Part shown: piece by piece, positions 24,847 to 33,280 of the stretch
Position numbering within the stretch: the first letter of the stretch is position 1
Layout: each line of letters starts with the position of its first letter
Assembly (NCBI GenBank): GCA_965660675.1
Contig: CBFIAU010000004.1
Coordinates: 62,001 to 126,000, forward strand
From: UBA12202 sp002691725
GTDB lineage: Bacteria > Pseudomonadota > Alphaproteobacteria > Puniceispirillales > UBA1172
Direction: 5' to 3'
DNA length: 64,000 bases
The notes under the pieces: generated by a model
Database searches by the model: none
Told to the model about the DNA's origin: nothing
Seen by the model: only the letters and a program-made list of their open reading frames with translations
Program-made: the position numbers and the translations under genes

Positions 24847-24923
24847 GCCCAGTATTTTAGATAAGTGATTTAGATGAGTGATTTAGCCCAGTATTTTAGA
24901 TAAGTGATTTAGATAAGTTAGTA
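24846..24923. repeat. Two tandem 39-bp units after the FAD oxidoreductase gene
   Basis: The unit beginning AGCCCAGTATTTTAGATAAG starts at 24846 and again at 24885. Each unit itself contains near-repeats of AGATAAGTGATTT, a nested duplication. Confidence 0.88.
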
Positions 24924-24957
24924 ACCAAAATAAAAACACCCAAAAGAGGAGTTACAG

Positions 24958-25521
24958 ATGCGTCATGAACAATCAATCGCAACCGTTTTAACATTCTGGC
25001 TTGATGAGACTGAGCCGAAACAGTGGTTTTTCAAAGACCTTGATTTTGATGAGACGGTTAAATCCAAATTTGAATCTCTGGTTAAACGGGCGCTTGCTAG
25101 CCAGCTGGATAGCTGGTCGGAAACAGCAGATGGCAATCTGGCCTTAATTATCTTACTTGATCAGATGACGCGAAATATCTATCGCAACACCCCGATGAGC
25201 TTTGCTGGTGATGATATGGCGCTGGCATTTTGCCTAAAGGGGATCGCCCGCAATGATCATGAGCATTTGGCAGATGGCGGCGATAACAATAAGGTAAGGT
25301 TTCTTCTAATGCCAATGATGCATGCTGAGAGTCTGGATATCCAAGACAAATCCCTACCATTATTTCAGCAATATTGCGATGGCAACACTTATGATTATGC
25401 TGTCTTGCATCGTGATATTATTGCCCGTTTTGGGCATTTTCCGCATCGCAATGCCATTTTGGGTCGCCCCTCAAGCGATGAGGAGATCGCCTTCCTTAAT
25501 GAGCCTAATTCGTCATTTTAA
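24958..25521 (+). CDS. DUF924 family protein
   Basis: This 187-residue all-helical protein belongs to the DUF924 family, which is widespread in proteobacteria and has a TPR-like fold but no agreed function. Family marks are VLTFWLDETEPKQWFFKD at the start, LALIILLDQMTRNIYRNTPMSFAGDDMAL in the middle, and HRDIIARFGHFPHRNAILGRPSSDEEIAFL near the end. AAGAGGAG precedes the ATG. It is followed by a threefold 20-bp repeat shared with the end of the convergent glycosyltransferase gene. Confidence 0.88.
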   Translation: MRHEQSIATVLTFWLDETEPKQWFFKDLDFDETVKSKFESLVKRALASQLDSWSETADGNLALIILLDQMTRNIYRNTPMSFAGDDMALAFCLKGIARNDHEHLADGGDNNKVRFLLMPMMHAESLDIQDKSLPLFQQYCDGNTYDYAVLHRDIIARFGHFPHRNAILGRPSSDEEIAFLNEPNSSF

Positions 25522-25580
25522 ACCGCATCCGCTTAGGCTAAACCGCCTCCGCTTAGGCTAAGCCGCATCCGCTTAGGGCA
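25521..25580. repeat. Three tandem 20-bp units between convergent genes
   Basis: Units at 25521-25540, 25541-25560 and 25561-25580 share AACCGCATCCGCTTAGGCTA with one to four changes. The array starts at the DUF924 stop and enters the last codons of the minus-strand glycosyltransferase, so it sets that protein's C-terminal residues. Confidence 0.9.
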
Positions 25581-26509
25581 GTTATGACATCAAGTGGCGT
25601 GACATCAGCGATATCATCTTGACGAACAAAACCCGCCTTTGCGCCAATCGGGGCAGACATTGACGGGTCAGTATCTGACCCCATAACCATTACCGTTGGG
25701 ATATCCATGCGAGCCGCTAGAAAGACAGGGCCTGTATCATTTCCGCAAACAGCCGCCGCCCCCCTCAATAGCGTGGACAGCTGATCAATATTGGTTTTCC
25801 CCATAATTGATATAGTATCGGGATTGAGGGCTTGAACATCAGCAATTGTCGCTTGATCATGGTGCGTTCCGGCAAGAACAGGCGTAATGCCCTTATCTTG
25901 CAGCAGTTTTGCGAGGTTAGCGTAACCCTTGGCTGGCCAGCGTTTTGATGGCTTTGCCGGGGAACAGCCGGGCAATAACACGGCATATCGTGGCGGGATA
26001 TCCAATCCATGTGCGCCTTGCCCCATCCAGCTTAAATCTGCTTGGGTTTTGGAACAGCCGCCAAGCTCAGCCGTAATCAGCATTCGGTCACGATTATTAA
26101 CGCCAGTAAAATCAGGCAGTGGATGACTAGCCCCTTTGGCCTTGCCGATAAACTCAATCCTGGCGGTTTTGATCATATGCCTGAAATAGCGTGAGGTTCT
26201 GCTGGAGCATTGAAAATCGTAAATCCGCGCCCATCCTGACCGCAACATTTTGCGAAGCCGAAGCCCTGACCAAATGTCATAAAATGGCGCGCGGTCATCA
26301 ACCAAAACAGCATCAAAATAGGGCGAGGCTTCTAGCCACTGAACAAATGGTTTAGTCGTTAAAACAGCAAGATAATCATCTTTATGGGCGGCGCGCAGAC
26401 TAGCAAACGCATCCATAGCCTGAACAATATCACCAAGCGCCCCATGCTTTATGACCAGAATTCGTTTCGGCATCTCAATAGATGTGTCAAGGGTGGTATC
26501 AAGCGTCAT
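25553..26509 (-). CDS. Glycosyltransferase family 9 (heptosyltransferase-like)
   Basis: This 318-residue GT-B fold transferase is similar to ADP-heptose:LPS heptosyltransferases. Visible are RILVIKHGALGDIVQAMDAFASLR at the N-terminus, YAVLLPGCSPAKPSKRWPAKGYANLAKLL in the middle, and the sugar-nucleotide loop AVCGNDTGPVFLAARMDIPTVMVMG (about 255-280). The frame starts 11 bases before the previous gene ends; a start at residue 13 (26473, MPKRIL) would leave a 25-base gap and drop a Thr/Leu/Asp repeat. It is the last of three glycosyltransferase genes transcribed away from lptD, so LPS core assembly is the likely task. Acceptor unknown. Confidence 0.87.
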   Translation of the reverse strand: MTLDTTLDTSIEMPKRILVIKHGALGDIVQAMDAFASLRAAHKDDYLAVLTTKPFVQWLEASPYFDAVLVDDRAPFYDIWSGLRLRKMLRSGWARIYDFQCSSRTSRYFRHMIKTARIEFIGKAKGASHPLPDFTGVNNRDRMLITAELGGCSKTQADLSWMGQGAHGLDIPPRYAVLLPGCSPAKPSKRWPAKGYANLAKLLQDKGITPVLAGTHHDQATIADVQALNPDTISIMGKTNIDQLSTLLRGAAAVCGNDTGPVFLAARMDIPTVMVMGSDTDPSMSAPIGAKAGFVRQDDIADVTPLDVITALSGCGLA

Positions 26510-27638
26510 CTGTCCTGCCTAATGCGTCATATCTGGCTTTATCCAGCTTTGCTACCATATTGGCAATACTGAAAGGATAATCTGACCATGCCTTATGCTG
26601 CCATGATTGCCGCCATTCATGATCACCAATCAGCTGCTCACATGCCGCCGCCAGATCATCTGCCCTGCCTTCTTCAAGCAAGATCGCTCTGCCCTCTGCA
26701 TATTCAGGAATACCGCCACGGCGTGTGGTGATCAATGCTGATCCACTTGCTAATGCCTCAATAATAACACGGCCAGCAGGCTCTTGCCATTGCGACGGCG
26801 CAAGGATAATCGCGGATCTGTTCTGGATGTCGGTGATCTCCGCTCGCGGGATAAAACCTGTCATATCGGCTTGCTGATGGATAGGCTCTAATGCTTTGGC
26901 AATGGCGGCTTCATAGGCTGATGGCGGCGCGTCAGTGAAACGCTGCGCCCCAACAAATAGCACCTTCCAGTCTGAAAACTTGGGCAGAATGAGAGCAAGT
27001 GCCTGAGCCGCCTCAAGCATCCCTTTTTCGGGCACCATGCGGCCAATAATGGAAATCAGCTTGTCCTTGGCCGGAGGCGCGGCAAGCATGCGATCAGCCG
27101 AGATCGGAATAACCCGAAGCTTTTCTGCTGCATGATCTGAGGCATCAATTCCATCCAGGAAGCATGACCGCAGATAATCTGACACACAATAGATGACTGA
27201 CATTCGGCGAAGCAACTGGCGGCGCATATCTGCGGTTTTGCCGCCTTTCATGTCACGCGGATCATTATGCAGATAGAGCGCCATGTTCAAATCAGGGCGT
27301 TTTCTGCCAATATATTCTGCCACTTGCAGCCGCCCATGCACTTCAAGCAAATCTGCCGCGCCATGGCGGTGTATATGATGCAAATAGCCCTTAGCCAGAC
27401 CAATATTCTTACCCCATAACCATGACTGATGCGTGTCTAGCCCCTGATATCTTGCCCTATATCTTGCTTGAGAAGTTGCGCCTAAATATGGCGGCGCAAT
27501 CTGGCGGCCAAAAATGACAGCATCATTGCTAAACGCGCTGTTGGCAAACCCGCCTTCAACGGTTAATGCCACCGCACCAGCATTTTTCGGGGTATAAGTC
27601 TCTTTATAGGGCAACAGAGAATGCACTATCGGTGCCAT
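26499..27638 (-). CDS. Glycosyltransferase family 4-like protein
   Basis: This 379-residue GT-B glycosyltransferase is the middle gene of the cluster. The C-terminal nucleotide-sugar domain shows ISIIGRMVPEKGMLEAAQALALI (about 190-212) and the E-x7-E motif region SQWQEPAGRVIIEALASGSALITTRRGGIPEYAEG (about 281-315). The N-terminal half carries LLEVHGRLQVAEYIGRKRP and LYLHNDPRDMKGGK, as in LPS core and other envelope glycan transferases. It overlaps the GT9 gene and follows another GT4 gene by 30 bases. Donor and acceptor cannot be told. Confidence 0.86.
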   Translation of the reverse strand: MAPIVHSLLPYKETYTPKNAGAVALTVEGGFANSAFSNDAVIFGRQIAPPYLGATSQARYRARYQGLDTHQSWLWGKNIGLAKGYLHHIHRHGAADLLEVHGRLQVAEYIGRKRPDLNMALYLHNDPRDMKGGKTADMRRQLLRRMSVIYCVSDYLRSCFLDGIDASDHAAEKLRVIPISADRMLAAPPAKDKLISIIGRMVPEKGMLEAAQALALILPKFSDWKVLFVGAQRFTDAPPSAYEAAIAKALEPIHQQADMTGFIPRAEITDIQNRSAIILAPSQWQEPAGRVIIEALASGSALITTRRGGIPEYAEGRAILLEEGRADDLAAACEQLIGDHEWRQSWQHKAWSDYPFSIANMVAKLDKARYDALGRTDDA

Positions 27639-27668
27639 GTATTCATCCCTTTTTGATCAGATATACCA

Positions 27669-28730
27669 TCATGCGTGATAGCGGCGGATCATATCATCAT
27701 AACTGGCAATCAGCCGTGTTGTCACCGTTTCACGCTCAAACTCATCCTGATAGGTTTTCGCGCCATGTTTAACCAACCGCTTAGCCAGAGCTTTGTCAGC
27801 CTGCAATCGCTGAAGGTTTTCAACCAAACCATCAAGATCATCAATATCCGATAAAAGCCCGTCTTTATCATGGGTGACATATTGTCTGGCGCCATCGGCG
27901 CGGGTTGCAACCAAAGGCACTTTAGCAAACCATGCTTCCGCAATGACCGTTCCAAACGGCTCATATCGTGATGGCAAAACGCAGATATCAGCCAAATCAA
28001 GCAATGCCGCTCTATCATTGCGCCAGCCAGTAAAACAGACACGATCATTTAATTTAAGCGCGCTTGCCTGTTTTTTATAATTATCCAGTTCAGGCCCATC
28101 TCCTGCCATAAGAAATGCCAAATCAGGACATCGCAGAGCCGCTTCAAGCAACAAATCAACGCCCTTTTTCCAATGCATCCGCGATAATAAAAGCACAACA
28201 GGCTTACCTTCGGGTAAACCAAAATCGGCGCGATGAACCGGTGGATCGGCCGCAAGAGTGCCAAAAGTATGGCCTAAATAGGCGCGATCAGGGGTGCCGC
28301 TAGCCTCACCAATATGCCGAACAATATCGCGGGTGACGCCCATATAAAAATCACTCTGGCGATAGTTTTTGAGATCATAATAGCCGCCAAACCATCCCAA
28401 AACTGGTGCTTTGATCCCTGCTGGCATGAAAGATGATGCTCTATTCATCCAGCCATGCACCAGATCAGGCGCTTCATTTTTGATAATTGATGATATTTGT
28501 TTTTGTTGTGGCCACTTCCACCAGCGCTGAAATCCCATGGGGTAATGAGGGATTTTGCGCTCTCCTAACGCATCAATAATATGCTCATAAGGGCGGGATA
28601 TCATGGCTTGCTGAACCCCGCGATCATGTAACGCTTTGACCATATCCAGGCAAAACGTTTCTGCACCACCTGTTTGGGCGCCAGCAATAACATGACAAAT
28701 CTTTAACGGTTGCTGATTTTTCTGGTTCAC
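27669..28730 (-). CDS. Glycosyltransferase family 4 protein
   Basis: This 353-residue GT-B glycosyltransferase is the first gene of the unit divergent from lptD. The N-terminus has the nucleotide-fold start KICHVIAGAQTGGAETFCLDMVKAL. The C-terminal donor domain has LLLSRMHWKKGVDLLLEAAL and the E-x7-E region SRYEPFGTVIAEAWFAKVPLVATRADGARQ (about 265-294). The family is shared by LPS core, O-antigen and exopolysaccharide enzymes; the lptD, GT9 and nearby hldE context favours LPS core. Confidence 0.88.
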   Translation of the reverse strand: MNQKNQQPLKICHVIAGAQTGGAETFCLDMVKALHDRGVQQAMISRPYEHIIDALGERKIPHYPMGFQRWWKWPQQKQISSIIKNEAPDLVHGWMNRASSFMPAGIKAPVLGWFGGYYDLKNYRQSDFYMGVTRDIVRHIGEASGTPDRAYLGHTFGTLAADPPVHRADFGLPEGKPVVLLLSRMHWKKGVDLLLEAALRCPDLAFLMAGDGPELDNYKKQASALKLNDRVCFTGWRNDRAALLDLADICVLPSRYEPFGTVIAEAWFAKVPLVATRADGARQYVTHDKDGLLSDIDDLDGLVENLQRLQADKALAKRLVKHGAKTYQDEFERETVTTRLIASYDDMIRRYHA

Positions 28731-28821
28731 ATTAACTCCAAACTAACACCGATGATGGATTGCTTATAGGGTTCAGTTTGATATAACATAAAATAGTTTT
28801 GTTATTCCAGTTTTGTTCCAA

Positions 28822-28857
28822 GTGATCAGAAATTACGATGTGATCAGAAATTACGAT
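28822..28857 (+). repeat. Perfect 18-bp duplication at the lptD start region
   Basis: GTGATCAGAAATTACGAT is present at 28822-28839 and 28840-28857 without a mismatch. In the lptD frame it would encode VIRNYD twice, ahead of the likely ATG. Confidence 0.9.
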
Positions 28858-28863
28858 GAGACC

Positions 28864-31035
28864 ATGCTTTTGCGCCCAGGATTAAGTAATTATATCAATT
28901 TTCTTTGCATAGTCTTTATTGTGACAGCTATGACCGGTTGGGCGTCGCTAGCGCACGCGCAAGACAATTCTGATTCGGTTGATTTTTCTGCTGATGCGAT
29001 TGAAGCCAACCAGGAGACTGGCATATTTATCGCCAGTGGTAATGTTGTTTTTGAACAAGGGGCTATGTCACTTAAAGCTGATCGGGTTGAATATAACAGA
29101 GATACAGGGCAAGCCGAGGCAACTGGCAATGTGATTTTCACCGACCATCAGGGCAATATCCATTTCACTGACAGTATGATCATGGGCAATTCGTTTTCTG
29201 AGGCTTTTGCCGAACCTGTCATTAGTAAAATGGTGGATAAATCATGGATGGCGAGTGACAGCACCGAATATTATAAAGATGACTATACGCTTTATGATAA
29301 TGCGACTTACACGCCATGTGATTGTGATTATGTAAATGGCGAGACGCCGATATGGCGGTTTGAGACTTCAAAATCCTGGCATGATCCCAAATCTAAGACC
29401 GTTTATCATAACAATGTGCAGATGAAGATACTCAATGTGCCTTTTTTATATTTTCCCTATCTGTCACATCCAGACTGGACTGTTCGCAGGCGATCCGGCT
29501 TACTTTATCCAAGCATATCCTATTCATCCGATCATGGGCTTAAATATGTTCAGACCTATTACCATGTAATCAATGACACCAGTGATGTTGAGGTTACCCC
29601 TTATATTTTCAAAAACTCAGGGCTGTTATCAGGCGTTCGCTATCGCCAATTATGGGACCAATCCGGATTAGATATGAAGGTAACAGGCGGACAAGTTGAA
29701 TCTTTCGAAAATGATCAGCAAAGTGTTGTTGCCGTTGATACTTCATTTTACACCGTCTTGGGATCAGGATGGAATACGAATGCTCGCATATACCGCACTA
29801 GCCAGGATACCTTTATGCGGCGCTATGGCATCGATAACGCGACCGAATACAAATCTGCTTTCAGCGCTGAACAGCTTGGCGTAAACACCTATAATCTGAT
29901 TGAGGCTTATGATATCCAAGGGCTAGAAGCCGATGAGACAGCCGAAAGAGAGCCGACTGTTCTGCCATCTATTTTTCATGAACGCTACCTCCCCGGCTTT
30001 AGCGATAATATGACAGCAAGGTTGCGGCTATCCGCAAGCCAGACGGATAATGATGAAGATTATGACATCAACCGCTGGACGGGTGAGTTTTATACTTATG
30101 AAGATTATACTTCCCGAACCGGCATCATCAGCTTTGAGACACGAACAGCGCTTCAATACCATATGATTGAACACAGCCCCACCGCCAACAGCTATGTCGG
30201 TGAATTGGGGCAAGGCAATATCAGCGCAGGGGTAGGATGGTCACAGCCATATTCAGCCACCATTGGCAATAATGTCGCCCTCATTCAGCCAAAAGTAAAA
30301 GTCATCACGGTTCATTCAACTGACCGTACCGATGAGATTCCTAACCGCGATTCATCTGATTTTCATTTAGATGAAGCTAATCTATTTTTGATACATCGCT
30401 ATCAAGGTAATGACTACATCAAGACAGGCACCCATATGGCAGGTGGTGTTAGCACCGATTTTGCCGATACGCCAATTGGTGAGCTATCTGGATTTATTGG
30501 CGCAAGCTATCGGTTGCATGGTGATTTTAATAGCGGTCTTAACGCTACCAATGACAGCGAAAAATTGTCTGATATTCTGGCCAGTATTCAGGCAAAACCA
30601 TATGATAAGCTTCGGCTTTCCTTTGCTGGACGCTTTAATCATGAGGACTTTGCGTTGAATGAATCGAGAGCATCTGTTGACTGGTCACGTAAGGGCACAA
30701 CCTTGTCAACCAGTTATAGCCAACGCTCGGAATCGTTTTTCAGCGCGGCCAGTGTCGAAGAAGAGGAACTGATCTTTAATTTGAACCATCTCATCGATGA
30801 CGGCATTTCGTTAAGAGTTAACCAAACATTTGATCTAGCGAATGGCAAAAGTGAGAGAGATAAATCAACCATAGGATTGGATATCACACGCTGGTTGCAA
30901 AATTGTCTGACGGTGTCGGTTCAATACACGCGCGATGAAACATCTGACAGGGATATTAAACCTGTTGATGAGATTATGCTTCTGCTGAACTTCAAATATC
31001 TGGGTGCTTTTGAAAATAATGTTGGCGGCAGCTGA
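28864..31035 (+). CDS. lptD: LptD, outer-membrane LPS assembly protein
   Basis: This protein of about 723 residues inserts LPS into the outer leaflet together with LptE. A signal peptide (ending SLAHA) is followed by an OstA/LptA-like jellyroll (VDFSADAIEANQETGIFIASGNVVFEQGAM and onward), then a long beta-barrel with many aromatic strand ends and a conserved NVPFLYFPYLSHPDWTVRRRSGLLYPSISYSSDHGL stretch typical of LptD. Cysteines in the TPCDCDY segment and near the end (QNCLTVSVQY) fit the LptD disulfide pattern. The frame also has TTG 28813 and GTG 28822/28840 starts, but ATG 28864 best precedes the signal peptide. Its stop directly abuts the convergent arsC-like gene. Confidence 0.9.
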   Translation: MLLRPGLSNYINFLCIVFIVTAMTGWASLAHAQDNSDSVDFSADAIEANQETGIFIASGNVVFEQGAMSLKADRVEYNRDTGQAEATGNVIFTDHQGNIHFTDSMIMGNSFSEAFAEPVISKMVDKSWMASDSTEYYKDDYTLYDNATYTPCDCDYVNGETPIWRFETSKSWHDPKSKTVYHNNVQMKILNVPFLYFPYLSHPDWTVRRRSGLLYPSISYSSDHGLKYVQTYYHVINDTSDVEVTPYIFKNSGLLSGVRYRQLWDQSGLDMKVTGGQVESFENDQQSVVAVDTSFYTVLGSGWNTNARIYRTSQDTFMRRYGIDNATEYKSAFSAEQLGVNTYNLIEAYDIQGLEADETAEREPTVLPSIFHERYLPGFSDNMTARLRLSASQTDNDEDYDINRWTGEFYTYEDYTSRTGIISFETRTALQYHMIEHSPTANSYVGELGQGNISAGVGWSQPYSATIGNNVALIQPKVKVITVHSTDRTDEIPNRDSSDFHLDEANLFLIHRYQGNDYIKTGTHMAGGVSTDFADTPIGELSGFIGASYRLHGDFNSGLNATNDSEKLSDILASIQAKPYDKLRLSFAGRFNHEDFALNESRASVDWSRKGTTLSTSYSQRSESFFSAASVEEEELIFNLNHLIDDGISLRVNQTFDLANGKSERDKSTIGLDITRWLQNCLTVSVQYTRDETSDRDIKPVDEIMLLLNFKYLGAFENNVGGS

Positions 31036-31542
31036 TTATTTTAATGACGATTTAGATATGGGGGCTAATGTCTTCAGCTTTTCCTCTATGGTCATTTGAT
31101 TAAGCTCATCTAACGGCAGATCGGCGAGGTGCTGTATCCGCGACTTCAGCCCTTCCATGACATCAATAAAGGCCTGTCTTTTCGTCTCATCACTGCCCTC
31201 AACCTGTGATGGATCGGGAAATCCCCAATGCGCTGTCATCGGCTTGCCGACCCAAACCGGGCAAACCTCACCTGCGGCGTTATCACAAACCGTAATGATA
31301 AAATCCATTTTCGGCGCATCGGGCAGCGCAAACTCATCCCAGCTTTTGGAGCGAAGCTTTGAGGCAGGATAGCCCATCTCTTGCGCTAAGGCTTTGGCAA
31401 AAGGATTGACTGGCCGCCCCGGGGTTGAGCCTGCTGAATAGCCGATAAAGCGGCCGCCGGTTTGCGTTGATGCCACCGCCTCACCCAAGATCGATCGTGC
31501 CGAGTTATGGGTGCAGAGAAATAGAATGTTAAACGTTTTCAT
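31036..31542 (-). CDS. Low-molecular-weight phosphatase family arsenate reductase (ArsC-like)
   Basis: This 168-residue member of the LMW protein tyrosine phosphatase/arsenate reductase family has the P-loop FLCTHNSARSI (Cys10, Arg16) and later cysteines in FIITVCDNAAGEVCPVW, matching the relay cysteines of thioredoxin-coupled ArsC, plus HWGFPDPS. It would reduce arsenate to arsenite. No arsR or arsB neighbour exists, so a housekeeping or standalone role is possible. Its stop codon starts at the base right after the lptD stop. Beyond its start lies the AT-rich island. Confidence 0.88.
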   Translation of the reverse strand: MKTFNILFLCTHNSARSILGEAVASTQTGGRFIGYSAGSTPGRPVNPFAKALAQEMGYPASKLRSKSWDEFALPDAPKMDFIITVCDNAAGEVCPVWVGKPMTAHWGFPDPSQVEGSDETKRQAFIDVMEGLKSRIQHLADLPLDELNQMTIEEKLKTLAPISKSSLK

Positions 31543-31750
31543 CTTTCCGTCTTACAGCCAAAATATCGGTAATTCAAATGACAGTTTTATGACGGTATAT
31601 TTTCATGTGAAGCCGCCTGAAATTTCTGTTCAAAATAAAGTGACAAATTGATTTATAAATACTAGGGTTATTTTCTTGCATATGATATCAGATTGAGCTT
31701 ATGCGAGTTATTATAACTGACTGATTAATAATAAGTAATAATAACAGTTT

Positions 31751-31793
31751 AGTAGTTGTCTCCAGTAAAAAAAACAACCGTGCCATTGCAAGG
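31751..31793 (+). repeat. Island leader repeat, copy 1
   Basis: This 43-bp segment (AGTAGTTGTCTCCAGTAAAA at the left end, GTGCCATTGCAAGG at the right end) recurs at 32609-32649 with about five changes and a two-base gap. It lies 24 bases before the first island gene. Confidence 0.85.
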
Positions 31794-31817
31794 CAATGAG
31801 AACAGATGGAGGATGAA

Positions 31818-32063
31818 ATGGTAACATTTAACCAAGAAGCATTAGATGAACTCAAAAAGTGCAAAGACAGAATAGACGCAGAAGTTCCAAAAGAAAAACT
31901 GGATAACTCTTGGTTGGCGACCTCTCCACATAATTGGTTTAGCAAATTCGACACGTGTTGGCAGGTTTCAAATTTGCCTAAAGACCCTCTCAATCGAAAA
32001 GGATTACTAGAACTAATAAATCCACATAAGTCTGAAGGAGAATTGGACTCAGAAATAATCTGA
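31818..32063 (+). CDS. N-terminal fragment of a frameshifted OGG-like protein
   Basis: This short frame of 81 residues begins at ATG 31818 with a strong GGAGG five bases upstream. It has a helical charged start (ALDELKKCKDRIDAEVPKEKLDNSW) and a tryptophan-rich middle (HNWFSKFDTCWQVSNLP). The frame stops at 32061-32063. The next frame, one base out of register, continues at once with the body of an OGG-fold glycosylase-like protein. I read the two as halves of one gene broken by loss of one base near 32055-32062. Alternatively it is a separate small gene. Composition is AT-rich, unlike the flanks. Confidence 0.6.
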   Translation: MVTFNQEALDELKKCKDRIDAEVPKEKLDNSWLATSPHNWFSKFDTCWQVSNLPKDPLNRKGLLELINPHKSEGELDSEII

Positions 32064-32065
32064 AA

Positions 32066-32584
32066 TTGATAATTTGTATTTTTGCATGGGGAGGAATGCG
32101 CCCAGCTCCAGACTCGGGTAAGTTAGCAATTGAGACAATAAATACATATGAAAACATTTGCCTCAAATTAATGAAGGGTATGCCGCCTGTTTCTGCTTAC
32201 GAAGAATTTTACGAAAAAAAAGAAGCAAGGCTAATGAGAGGTATTGGTCCCGCATATTACACAAAATTGATCTTCTTTCTTGGAGACCAAACTGGTCTTA
32301 TTATGGATCAGTGGACAGCGCGTTCAACTCACCTTCTTCTTAATGAAAAAATTATCAAATTAGATGACAACAAATATGTTTCATCAGATAACTCAATGCG
32401 AGTTTATCAAAGATATTTGGAAGTTATTTCAGAACTCAAAAATACTTTGGGTATTAATACCTTAGCAGAAACAGAAGAATTAATTTTTTCTTGCAGTCAT
32501 TTAAGTCTAAAACTCAAAAAAGAACTTTGCAAATACCATCAGGCATGCAGCGCTTGGAGAAAATATGTCGTTGAGAACACCTAG
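32066..32584 (+). CDS. 8-oxoguanine DNA glycosylase OGG-fold-like protein, C-terminal part of a broken gene
   Basis: This frame of 172 residues lacks a good ribosome site and opens with LIICIFAWGGMRP, which looks like mid-protein. Its core MRGIGPAYYTKLIFFLG then LIMDQWTARSTHLLL (about 57-90) resembles the helix-hairpin-helix and catalytic Lys/Asp region of OGG-fold proteins, with Lys in YYTKL and Asp in IMDQW as candidate active residues. OGG-fold proteins of this type are known from bacterial conflict and defence loci. The preceding frame probably encodes the missing N-terminus. A function in DNA damage or phage defence is inference. Internal ATG 32096 is an alternative start if expressed alone. 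Confidence 0.6.
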   Translation: MIICIFAWGGMRPAPDSGKLAIETINTYENICLKLMKGMPPVSAYEEFYEKKEARLMRGIGPAYYTKLIFFLGDQTGLIMDQWTARSTHLLLNEKIIKLDDNKYVSSDNSMRVYQRYLEVISELKNTLGINTLAETEELIFSCSHLSLKLKKELCKYHQACSAWRKYVVENT

Positions 32585-32608
32585 AAAAATACTTGATTCT
32601 CATAATCC

Positions 32609-32649
32609 AGTAGATGTCCCCAGTAAAAAAAAACAGTGCCATTGCAAGG
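32609..32649 (+). repeat. Island leader repeat, copy 2
   Basis: This is the second copy of the leader repeat, 858 bases after the first. It lies 13 bases before the next gene and supplies part of its upstream region. Both copies precede a gene in the same direction, so it may be a shared promoter/leader or a duplication scar. Confidence 0.85.
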
Positions 32650-32662
32650 TAAAGGCGCATCT

Positions 32663-33280
32663 ATGACCAAGTGTAATACAAGCCTAAAGAGCGTAGAAGA
32701 AGCATTTGAGTCTTATAAAGCATTAGACACCATTACGCTTTATGATCACTATATTCGATCATACCCTGAGTTACTGAAAGCATCAGATTGCTTAGCCAAT
32801 TGTTATGAACAAGAGTCGGTTCCAATGATTGCACATTTGGCATATGGTTGGATGCCCACGATACTGAATTACTCTAATAATACATGTCAGGAAAAAAATA
32901 TTTTTGCCGTTCGAGGAGTTGACGATTACGATAAGGCGTTAAAGTTTTTTGATGAAATTGAGTGTTCACCAATAAACAATTCATGGATTGGGATGAGTAA
33001 AACACTCCATTTTTTGAATCCAAAGATGTTTCCTATTTGGGATAGCAACATCGCTGAGGTCTTTGGTGTTTCCTCATACAAAATGAAAAAAAAATGTGTT
33101 TATAAAAAGCATATGGAATTTGTACATTCAAATAAAAACGAATGTTTTGTAGAATGTTTGCGTGAAGCATTCAAAACTAAAGCTGGTTACGAAATTTCTG
33201 AGATTAGGGCAGTTGAATTTGTTCTATTCGTTCATGGCAAAAGCTTAAAAGAGCAAAAAATGAAGAACAAAAAAAGTTGA
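32663..33280 (+). CDS. Uncharacterised island protein
   Basis: This 205-residue soluble protein is not one I can name. The ATG at 32663 has AAAGG about nine bases upstream; the longer frame from 32636 covers the leader repeat and is less likely. The body is helical. A central stretch SWIGMSKTLHFLNPKMFPIWDSNIAEVFG (about 110-138) has a conserved look and the same spacing of Gly, Lys, Phe-Leu and Asp as the GIGPAYYTKLIFFLG...IMDQW stretch of the preceding OGG-like gene, so a related helix-hairpin-helix fold is possible. The C-terminus is Lys-rich (KSLKEQKMKNKKS). AT-rich codon use marks it as acquired. Confidence 0.7.
   Translation: MTKCNTSLKSVEEAFESYKALDTITLYDHYIRSYPELLKASDCLANCYEQESVPMIAHLAYGWMPTILNYSNNTCQEKNIFAVRGVDDYDKALKFFDEIECSPINNSWIGMSKTLHFLNPKMFPIWDSNIAEVFGVSSYKMKKKCVYKKHMEFVHSNKNECFVECLREAFKTKAGYEISEIRAVEFVLFVHGKSLKEQKMKNKKS

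Noticed and set aside
31751..32649. Integron cassette array reading of the island repeats
   Set aside because: The repeats lack a paired RYYYAAC/GTTRRRY core and the long imperfect palindrome of attC sites, and no integrase gene is in the window.
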